A DNA stretch of 42,585 bases from Phoronis australis (taxonomy: Eukaryota; Phoronida; Phoronidae), in contig NMRA01000529.1 of assembly GCA_002633005.1 (NCBI GenBank), forward strand, positions 250,001-292,585. Reading direction: 5' to 3'. Shown piece by piece: positions 40,001-42,585 of this stretch (positions are counted from its first letter, which is position 1; each line of letters starts with the position of its first letter). Under the pieces are notes generated by a model that had not been told where the DNA came from, made no database searches, and saw only the letters and a list, made by a program, of their open reading frames with translations. The translations under genes and the position numbers were made by a program.

Positions 40001-41073
40001 TTTAATATTTTTTGGCTTAGTTCCGCCTAATTTGTAGCCCTTTGGACTAGTGCACTTTCGGACTAGTGCATTTTCGGACTAGTGAACGTTAAGGCTAGTG
40101 TACCTTTAGACTTGTGAGCTGCCTCACATGGTGACGGCTTCGCTAGTCAGTTCAAAACTATGCTAGATTACACGTACATGTGGGTTAGAAAATGGCTACT
40201 GGACGGCGTGGGTGGATTTTTTAACATGAGCAAGTCTTTCATGGCCAATACCTTAAGATTTTATCTGCGTTACAGAAAACCCCAAAATGCATTTCGATTG
40301 GCATGTAGTCACTCCCATTGACCACACAATACTCGAATGTCTATTGGATGCAATATGTGAACATGTGTTAGCAGTTGACTTTGCTAGACCTGACGCAGAA
40401 TCTTGACGCAAGCATCCCGCGTTCGATGAGTACGATACCTTGACGACGTATTGTGATCCTTCTGAGCAATTGCAAAGGTAGTTGTATTAGCACCCAGCAC
40501 ATTGTCAAAGGTCCTCAATATGTTTTTCGTTACCTGCAAGAAAAATTTAGAGAAAATCATGTAGGTAGTCTGATGATAAGTAACACGCTGTTTGACTTTT
40601 TGAGTGTTGAAACGCTAATGGATAACATTGGTCACTATTCTGTTGTATAACAAGAAAAAATCAAACTTGAGCATACGTGAAATTGTTGCATTAACGCGTG
40701 TATAGTTAACTCTAAAAGTAGCCGAGTTTCGCGTTATTTTTTTTTAAATATGCATGTAACATTCCAGTTACAAATAAGTAATTACGCACGTTATCCTAAT
40801 ACACTGCCTTACTGACACGTGCATGTTTCAGACAGCGCTCTGTCAACAGGTGATCCAGTCGCTCTCTAATGTCTCGAACATGGCTCCCCTCCCAAATCCA
40901 ACACTCTTCTCTGAGCATGCTTTTACCTGCTTCGAAATATTTGTTAGCTGGCTAACACTGCTGACTATGGATGATACCAAAGTGATATCGGCAGAGTTCA
41001 GCTCTGTTCTATTCGACGTTAGCTCAGCTGTTTCCCTGGTCACGGACTCAACGTTTGAAACGTTAACAGTTAC
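12775..41073 (-). CDS. Adhesion G-protein-coupled receptor (GAIN-GPS-7TM), 5' end outside window
   Basis: Spliced minus-strand gene. Exons in transcript order: 40927-41073, 40439-40533, 28847-29118, 28022-28291, 27044-27246, 18725-18871, 17369-17490, 16544-16824, 14903-14969, 14445-14644 and 12775-13028. Their coding lengths sum to 2058 nt, about 685 residues plus stop. Intron phases chain without conflict: 0, 2, 1, 1, 0, 0, 2, 1, 2, 1. Domains in order are GAIN A, GAIN B with a PAN/Apple-like insert, GPS (CNHLTNF with HLT cleavage motif), then seven membrane helices with hallmarks such as FCWMLVEG in TM3, a CWLS second extracellular loop and GLTWVFG in TM6. In this family GAIN autoproteolysis at HL/T leaves a tethered agonist beginning at Thr. 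The protein is expected at the plasma membrane. The extracellular N-terminus upstream of GAIN was not found, so ligand and subfamily are unknown. The longest intron (29119-40438) is filled with transposons. Family assignment is secure; individual splice sites were read by eye. Confidence 0.9.
13307..13594 (-). other. Orphan open frame in GPCR intron, exon-like
   Basis: This is an open frame of about 85 codons on the receptor strand. It starts directly after an acceptor-like TAGTATAG and contains YVQWVGFQIGEVRDKV, a CDKSIPACTNKWDLC cysteine cluster and a polar end. It lies between the TM5 and TM6 exons, where no extra domain is expected. It has no good donor and no family I recognise. It could be a relic exon or chance. 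Confidence 0.25.
14445..14644 (-). CDS. Adhesion GPCR exon: ECL2, TM5, ICL3, start of TM6
   Basis: This 200-nt exon runs from phase 2 to phase 1, with acceptor ACATGTTTCAG|TTG and donor ATGG|GTAGGT. It begins CWLSRELFYYGFLIPVC and continues through a TM5 rich in Ile/Val with an Asn (ATNTVVFILV). A basic third loop follows, then LHLYAAMSTLVLMG, entering TM6. CWLS carries the second-loop cysteine expected to pair with the one before TM3. Confidence 0.9.
14787..14880 (+). repeat. About 50-bp diverged direct repeat x2
   Basis: The pattern GA(G/A)CATTCTCA(C/A)GAC followed by CTAGTCGTAACTTAA occurs twice in tandem. A short frame over it is only the repeat. Confidence 0.8.
14903..14969 (-). CDS. 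Adhesion GPCR micro-exon: TM4
   Basis: This 67-nt exon runs from phase 1 to phase 2. The acceptor is GATTGCCCACAG|GAG and the donor CTA|GTAAGT. It encodes GVPLLCVVTPLAVNPNLYGG. Joined to flanking exons it gives FAWG-GVPLLC and KDY-CWLS, which restores the expected TM4 and second-loop sequence. It is the only piece in the 14.65-16.54 kb stretch that fits both phases. Confidence 0.88.
15451..15496 (+). repeat. 23-bp direct repeat x2
   Basis: The unit begins AACTGAATAGCCATCCTACA and is directly repeated with a single difference near its end. Confidence 0.9.
16544..16824 (-). CDS. Adhesion GPCR exon: ICL1, TM2, ECL1, TM3
   Basis: This 281-nt exon runs from phase 2 to phase 1. The acceptor ATCAAACAG has a weak pyrimidine tract; the donor TGGG|GTGAGT is strong. 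It encodes a basic first loop (FKKLGKGR), TM2 (LFNLSVALLLSMIVFLAG), the conserved extracellular Cys (NRSGCVAV) and TM3 with LLHYLILVSFCWMLVEG, a signature of family B2 receptors. It ends FAWG, which begins TM4. Confidence 0.9.
17016..17091 (+). repeat. 31-bp direct repeat, spaced
   Basis: The segments 17016-17046 and 17061-17091, each containing TCTGCGCTTTAC and ending TCAAGT, differ at two positions. The period is 45 bp. Confidence 0.9.
17369..17490 (-). CDS. Adhesion GPCR exon: stalk and TM1
   Basis: This 122-nt exon runs from phase 0 to phase 2, with acceptor TTTTCTCCAG|GAT and donor TTCAG|GTGAGC. It encodes DVHRTPIDEGHKLALS followed by a hydrophobic helix ending in STFLVFR, the standard end of TM1 in adhesion receptors. 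It is under 60 codons and so easily missed by frame scans. Confidence 0.9.
17595..17662 (+). repeat. CA-rich short tandem repeat (ACACACGTACACGCACGAGG unit)
   Basis: An irregular unit of about 20-26 bp containing CACACGTACACGCACGAGG is repeated two to three times with CA extensions. Minus-strand open frames rich in Cys/Val here are artefacts of the repeat. Confidence 0.8.
18603..18640 (+). repeat. Near-perfect hairpin, 18-bp arms
   Basis: ACACTAGTGCTTTCATTT is followed by two A and then its inverted copy with one mismatch. It is located about 85 bp downstream, in transcript sense, of the GPS exon donor. Confidence 0.85.
18725..18871 (-). CDS. Adhesion GPCR exon: GPS motif
   Basis: This 147-nt phase 0-0 exon has acceptor TTTTTTTCTCAG|GGT and donor TTTTG|GTGAGT. 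It encodes ACGYWDHG, then GCWSNGS, then ICMCNHLTNFAILL. All GPS hallmarks are visible: four cysteines, two tryptophans and the HLT tripeptide where autoproteolysis occurs in this family. The first residues after the cut (TNFAILL) form the predicted tethered agonist. Confidence 0.93.
19784..20584 (+). other. Two-exon-like open frame, unrecognised
   Basis: There is an acceptor-like TTCGACAG at 19776-19783 and an open segment to donor CTTG|GTAAGT at 19938. It encodes WPQIPKRPKVAIFVDNCG and VLYDYAVPFGGYTTLL. A second acceptor, TATTCTGTTACAG at 20564, adds GKKKNN and a stop. The first exon with a start codon was not found. I know no family for it. It lies just inside the left copy of the inverted repeat at 19610. 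Confidence 0.25.
20585..23043. other. GPCR intron, no gene recognised
   Basis: Contains the minisatellite at 21.6 kb and AT-rich sequence. The frame starting at 21368 lies over a GC-richer stretch but shows no known motif. Confidence 0.45.
21596..21700 (+). repeat. GT-rich minisatellite (GGTCGAGGGAGTTGTG)
   Basis: About six imperfect copies of a 13-16 bp unit, GGTCGAGGGAGTTGTG and shortened variants. On the minus strand it makes a Pro/Ser/Thr-rich open frame (TPSTPSNPSTHNPS) that is a repeat product, not a gene. Confidence 0.85.
23044..24571 (+). repeat. Tandem duplication, copy 1
   Basis: It begins GGATACACAGACAGTCCACT and ends GGCTGGCGACT. Nearly the whole 1.5 kb recurs at 24685-26157 with scattered substitutions and small indels. 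No confident gene lies inside; the 85-codon frame at 24019-24276 is retained in shortened form in copy 2. It is located in the GPCR intron 18872-27043. Confidence 0.9.
24685..26157 (+). repeat. Tandem duplication, copy 2
   Basis: Second copy of the segment at 23044-24571, separated from it by 113 bp (24572-24684). It lacks about 35 bp present in copy 1 near 24030 and about 20 bp near 23700. The level of substitution, judged by eye, shows that the duplication is not recent. Confidence 0.9.
26251..26282 (-). other. Possible first exon near right inverted repeat
   Basis: ATG at 26282 opens MRASKHDLIQ and reaches donor AAAG|GTAAGG. Its partner exons were not identified. It mirrors the position of the plus-strand frame at the left inverted repeat. 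Confidence 0.2.
27044..27246 (-). CDS. Adhesion GPCR exon: GAIN subdomain B core
   Basis: This 203-nt exon runs from phase 1 to phase 0, with acceptor CACTCGTCTTTAG and donor AGA|GTAAGT. The peptide contains KISFIIYNNWKLFQTRYE, the conserved GAIN B 'vvFvlYnn..LF' strand, followed by VSAKVNTRSVKVELDEPLT, the 'vlSasvnnrtv.l.ePv' strand that leads into the GPS. It joins directly to the GPS exon in phase 0. Confidence 0.85.
28022..28291 (-). CDS. Symmetric (1-1) exon with PAN/Apple-like cysteine-rich domain
   Basis: The exon is 270 nt, 90 codons and fully open, with a strong acceptor (TTGGTCTTCTAG) and a consensus donor (CCCAG|GTAAGT). Both boundaries are phase 1, so the exon can be included or skipped without changing frame. 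The peptide has six cysteines in the order GC, YC-x3-C, TCVGFNFDET, TC-x2-C, with N-glycosylation sequons. The C-x3-C followed by 'CVGFNFDET..TCEL' pattern is that of PAN/Apple modules, which bind carbohydrate or protein. Its position, between the GAIN exon at 28847-29118 and the GAIN exon at 27044-27246, is unusual. The domain identity is inferred from the cysteine pattern only. Confidence 0.7.
28847..29118 (-). CDS. Adhesion GPCR exon: GAIN A to B transition
   Basis: This 272-nt exon runs from phase 2 to phase 1. The acceptor is GACTTTTTGTAG. The peptide runs from LTKILESIASQIQLD to LTIRLPKSVVEPK; the last stretch is the GAIN B strand usually written as 'itv-LP-s-v-e'. The donor that keeps phase is AAAAG|GTTTCG, a weak non-consensus site. 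The reading frame stays open another 30 codons past it, so the exact 3' end is less certain than the exon itself. Confidence 0.75.
29218..29261 (+). repeat. Perfect 11-bp tandem repeat x4
   Basis: CCATCTGATTA occurs four times in a row without error, about 100 bp upstream of the GPCR exon starting at 29118, inside the intron near its 3' end on the minus strand. Confidence 0.95.
30210..33712 (+). mobile_element. DNA transposon 2, same family as element 1, internally deleted
   Basis: The element is flanked by TTAA at 30206-30209 and 33713-33716. Its ends are GAGACAGTCCATATAAAAAC and, on the minus strand, GAGTGACTCCATATAAAAAC, both followed by CCA. The termini match element 1, and the two also share internal words such as TTTTTTTGAAACTTAGCACAT near the right end. 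It is 3503 bp, about 1.2 kb shorter than element 1, with most of the deficit in the N-terminal part of the transposase. It sits inside a GPCR intron. Confidence 0.82.
31143..32400 (+). pseudogene. Truncated transposase gene of element 2
   Basis: It starts at ATG 31143 (MADDFDGPSCSFRVYSAKNP), stays open for about 45 codons and then loses frame. A second frame from 31353 gives SGNAGCYHSATLL, RYDLSKSQNGKDLCDGKIAP, HAKYFATEGNN, HVKGCYVYACSVNA and GIRVWKSFHAGDGKFV. A third from about 31805 gives ADFHYQELRLALYLVKSLNK and ELGQHLDVGNYTEHL. SESHIGGFF follows at 32270 after stops. Compared with element 1, the region holding DWFGK and HTYIHTLD is missing, and the SDN aspartate codon is GGT (Gly). The protein cannot be an active transposase. 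Confidence 0.7.
34453..34471 (+). repeat. Left terminal inverted repeat of element 3
   Basis: The sequence AGTGTAAATTGCAAGGTCT is preceded by TTAA. Its exact reverse complement lies at 39413-39431, followed by TTAA. One further outward base (C/G) also matches, probably by chance. Confidence 0.85.
34655..34677 (+). promoter_or_regulatory. Left inner inverted block of element 3, 5' leader of ballast gene
   Basis: The block contains GGTGTTGGGGAACACAAA, ending 9 bp before the ATG at 34687. The same block occurs inverted at 39248-39270, upstream of the THAP gene, with one mismatch in 23. A TATAAAA word lies at 34558-34564, and a perfect 14-bp palindrome GGCGTTGCAACGCC at 34589-34602. A shared promoter or leader, or an internal transposase-binding site, would explain the conservation. 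Confidence 0.5.
34687..36492 (+). CDS. Stand-alone P2X7 C-terminal 'ballast' domain protein, two exons
   Basis: Exon 1 is 34687-34961 with donor ACTG|GTAAGA. Exon 2 is 36084-36492 with acceptor CACATCTTGCAG and stop TAG. Joined, they give 227 residues, and the splice itself makes Trp92. Residues 1-91 are acidic and disordered-looking (VDEEYFERYREG, SDDSDVSGVEEE). Residues 92-227 match the intracellular ballast domain of P2X7: WCTCDNC (92-98), CC (109-110), Cys135, Cys146, RMRHIAYRQFQRWVHGHLGR (174-193), IPACAV (199-204) and IRAFYPPPG (207-215). In P2X7 the cysteines and a histidine bind a zinc cluster, and the domain binds guanine nucleotide. No P2X channel helices occur here. The frame is intact and the splice sites are good, so it may be functional. 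It lies in element 3, convergent with the THAP gene. Confidence 0.85.
35178..35400 (+). repeat. tRNA-derived SINE in ballast-gene intron
   Basis: The sequence is tRNA-like: an A-box-like GTGGCGCATTGGTTTGGG near 35182 and a perfect B box GGTTCGAATCC at 35227-35237, with flanking CAGTG/CACTGG pairing as an acceptor-stem remnant. The region after the head is unstructured and ends in an A-rich stretch (AAGAGGAAAAAAG, about 35380-35392). The cloverleaf is imperfect, so I call a SINE rather than a tRNA gene. The 3' limit is approximate. Confidence 0.5.
37792..39159 (-). pseudogene. THAP-domain protein gene with frame break
   Basis: The start codon is at 39159. The first exon (38913-39159) ends at donor AAAAG|GTAAGT. 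It encodes MVHRCVCANCANT, then FRFPKD (residues 22-27) and W34. After a change of frame somewhere in 38990-39025 it encodes EICSDHFEDGCFDDKHIM and FEAGLVK. Together these give the THAP C2-CH zinc ligands (Cys, Cys, Cys-x2-His), the FP motif and the Trp. THAP domains bind DNA and are common in transposases and their domesticated relatives. A last exon (37792-37986, acceptor TTTAAATTGCAG) reads LCFSEYVNEVRKNTLHLLRN and ends SRYPDKFN-stop. Phases (2 versus 0) show that a further exon between them is missing from my reading. The frame break may be real decay or an assembly error. Confidence 0.65.
38281..38400 (-). repeat. tRNA-derived SINE in THAP-gene intron
   Basis: On the minus strand it reads TAGCTGAATGGTTAGCACGC (A-box region, near 38380) and GGTTCGATTCC (B box, 38332-38342). 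A G/C-rich body ends in an AGCCCCCTACGAGG motif. The AGGGGGCTG word recurs at 34073 and 38524, which suggests related repeat bodies. Confidence 0.5.
39248..39270 (-). promoter_or_regulatory. Right inner inverted block of element 3, upstream of THAP gene
   Basis: Inverted copy of 34655-34677, about 90 bp upstream of the THAP start codon at 39159. A GGCGCC word lies just outside it in both copies (34625-34630 and 39273-39278), as part of the same conserved end structure. Confidence 0.5.
39413..39431 (-). repeat. Right terminal inverted repeat of element 3
   Basis: Exact reverse complement of 34453-34471, followed by TTAA at 39432-39435. Confidence 0.85.
39436..40438. other. GPCR intron between element 3 and GAIN exon
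   Basis: Non-coding as far as can be seen. It contains the degenerate tandem repeat at 40043-40113. A 105-codon plus-strand frame at 39566 shows no motif. Confidence 0.45.
40043..40113 (+). repeat. Degenerate 14-17 bp tandem repeat
   Basis: Five head-to-tail units of the form TTTCGGACTAGTGCA, the last two diverged (GTTAAGGCTAGTGTA, CCTTTAGACTTGTGA). It is located in the GPCR intron. Confidence 0.85.
40439..40533 (-). CDS. Adhesion GPCR exon: GAIN subdomain A, middle
   Basis: This 95-nt exon was found by looking for a missing phase 0 to phase 2 piece. The acceptor is TTTTTCTTGCAG and the donor is CAAG|GTATCG. The peptide begins VTKNILRTFDNVLGANTT and matches the usual 'helix with LL/VL then polar loop' of GAIN A. 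Its two trailing bases (AG) join the first base of exon 29118 to make an Arg codon, giving SSR-LTKILESIASQ. It is too short to appear as a long open frame. Confidence 0.75.
40927..41073 (-). CDS. Adhesion GPCR exon: start of GAIN subdomain A
   Basis: This is a 49-codon open exon. The acceptor is a pyrimidine-rich stretch ending TTATCAG and the donor is CAG|GTAAAA, giving phase 0. The peptide has the helical, Asn/Ser/Thr-rich look of GAIN A, including the segment LNSADITLVSSIVSSVSQLT and several N-glycosylation sequons (NRT, NIS). It joins in phase 0 to the exon at 40533. An alternative upstream acceptor (TTTTAG) would lengthen the exon by about 20 nt. The open frame on the opposite strand here is a shadow. 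Confidence 0.75.
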
Positions 41074-41696
41074 CTGATAAGACGAATACAAAGCTAAAAT
41101 AGAATCAGGTATAACCCGCATTATTGGAAAAGCGCAGGATGACAAATGTGTTCACCAGGGGAAACTTTCCAGAAAAGTAATTAAGTCAAAAATCTTGTCT
41201 GACACACAAAAAGAGTATTTCAGAAACACCGTATCGCAATTCAGCAAAGTAGGGCGATGAGAATATTTCCCAGCGTCCCGTTCCAAGGAAACTGACTTAG
41301 CTAAGACAAATGTTAAATGTTAGCCAATTTCAAGATAAAGCCCCAATTTGTCTTACGTCTGGTTCAAGAAAGAGATCTTAAGATTGGCTTGAGTTTTTGA
41401 CTGAAGGTTTGTCTTCATTTTCACTAACATGCCAGATGTGGAAGTTTTTAAAATTGAAGGTTGACACAAAAAATAAACTTGACTCAAAAAATAATGAACT
41501 TTTAAGTTCATTTCCTTTCTAACGGGTCCTAGGTTTCTAAATATTCACTTACTTGTGTAACTTCTTTATTAAAAATTGTAAAATAAGTATTCAGATACAA
41601 TGTAGCCAAATGAAAACACAAGATTTCGGACCTGTACGTGGGCTGATCTTTAAATGTATGGCTAACAATATATGCAAAGAAATAGTCGTTTTTTAC

Positions 41697-41726
41697 AAAA
41701 GCGCATTTCACAATGAATGCGCTTTT
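41697..41726 (+). repeat. Perfect hairpin, 11-bp arms
   Basis: AAAAGCGCATT, an 8-nt loop and AATGCGCTTTT. It resembles a terminator but lies in animal DNA and is more likely part of a small inverted-repeat element. Confidence 0.75.
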
Positions 41727-42021
41727 CTTTTGACCTTCACAGAACTTATTTCGGTAGCTCATCCACACGACCATATCCATGATGGTGAAAAAAGACCTTT
41801 TCTTGTAATAGCGAAAAAGGATATTCTGATGCAAAAAATTTCCTATAATGGCGAAGAATATTTTCTGAAGTCCCCAGTTCAACAGGTGCTTGTGACCAGC
41901 GGATAAATGATAAATAACGACAGCAAGATCCAACATTTACATGTAATCGTCAATAAAAATCTAAAAAACTCGATCGGAAAGTACCTAGAGCCTATTTCAT
42001 GAAAATGACATACATGTAAGT

Positions 42022-42046
42022 CTTAAGACAGAAATTTTGTCTTAAG
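42022..42046 (+). repeat. Hairpin, 9-bp arms
   Basis: CTTAAGACA, a 7-nt AT-rich loop and TGTCTTAAG. Related TAAGACAAA words occur near 41301, so it may be an end of a short MITE. Confidence 0.6.
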
Positions 42047-42585
42047 CTCGTCTCCTTTCACAGTTGCTGAATAAAGGCTTAGTCGACTAATAATGAGCAC
42101 ATCGCAGTCTAAAAACAATTAATAGAAATTAAATTAGTAACTAGTGGTTATGTGAATAATTTTAGAGGCTTTGATCATTTTGTCAAGTGAAATTTCATAA
42201 TTTCTCGGAAGTAGTAATGTGGAGTGGAAGACATGTATCTTAAGTCATACCCATAATACAATACCCTGCAAATGGAAACAAGCGCCCGATTTAGAGCATT
42301 GGGCATGCGTAAAACTTACATGTATAGCAAAATCTATCAATAGCGGATTTGCAGCGCAAACAAACTACGCATTGCGCATGTGCGAGTTACTTCCTGCGCG
42401 AAGGCTCATGGGATAGCTTGTGGTCAGGCATGTCTTGAGCAGGCTGGATAGTGTGTGCATTTGGAGTGATTTGCAAACTAAAAACCATGTTTCATTTTTT
42501 TGCTTTATAATACCAAGCAAGTCCTCTCTCTCGTTTGTAAACACAGCGTAGCTATGATCAGTGACCGTGTGACCGAGGGCACAAC

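Larger units (their letters stand above)
41074..42585. other. Upstream part of GPCR gene, exons not found
   Basis: The next 5' exon of the receptor must enter 41073 but was not located. Overlapping open frames of 117 and 135 codons on opposite strands (41553-41906 and 41529-41936) have no recognised motif. Confidence 0.4.

Noticed and set aside
40823-41077. 84-codon plus-strand frame
   Set aside because: It lies opposite the GAIN exon at 40927-41073, which has homology and splice phase support.
41697-41726. Rho-independent terminator
   Set aside because: Hairpin plus T run, but the context is an animal genome with no bacterial genes.
41529-41936. 135- and 117-codon frames on opposite strands
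   Set aside because: Both are AT-rich, neither shows a known motif, and neither fits the receptor's missing upstream exon.

Overview
The window is nuclear DNA of an animal, most likely a marine invertebrate. The evidence is GT-AG introns, an adhesion G-protein-coupled receptor with GAIN, GPS and seven-helix parts, THAP and P2X7-ballast-type genes, tRNA-derived SINEs and many DNA transposons. TACATGTA-like words are frequent. I cannot name the phylum from sequence alone. Most of the window is AT-rich, non-coding and full of repeats. There is one sequence gap (7458-7736), and isolated ambiguous bases lie near 1055, 20797, 22796 and 24574.

The backbone is one minus-strand adhesion GPCR gene running from beyond exon 41073 down to a stop at 12775. 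I rebuilt eleven exons by hand. All splice phases agree, and together they encode about 685 residues: GAIN subdomain A (40927-41073, 40439-40533, 28847-29118), GAIN subdomain B (27044-27246), GPS with the HLT cleavage motif (18725-18871), and seven transmembrane helices (17369-17490, 16544-16824, 14903-14969, 14445-14644, 12775-13028). Between the GAIN exons lies a symmetric phase 1-1 exon (28022-28291). It encodes a six-cysteine PAN/Apple-like domain that would be nested inside the GAIN domain. The receptor N-terminus lies outside the window.

Three elements have terminal inverted repeats flanked by TTAA, the target-site signature of the piggyBac and Kolobok groups. Elements 1 (2208-6935) and 2 (30210-33712) share termini with the core TCCATATAAAAACCA. 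They carry broken copies of the same DDE/RNase H-like transposase gene; element 2 has a Gly where the SDN aspartate should be. Element 3 (34453-39431) is different. It has another 19-bp TIR and carries two convergent genes: an intact two-exon gene for a free-standing P2X7 C-terminal 'ballast' domain (+, 34687-36492) and a THAP DNA-binding gene (-, 39159 to 37792) with a frame break. No transposase is recognisable in it. Elements 2 and 3 both sit in the 9.9-kb GPCR intron between 40439 and 29118.

A second GPCR intron (18872-27043) holds a diverged tandem duplication of about 1.5 kb (23044-24571 and 24685-26157). It lies inside a larger pair of inverted repeats (19610 and 26436) that may bound a further element. 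Smaller items are microsatellites, minisatellites, hairpins, two SINEs and a THAP-like or coiled-coil gene relic near 10.35-11.05 kb.
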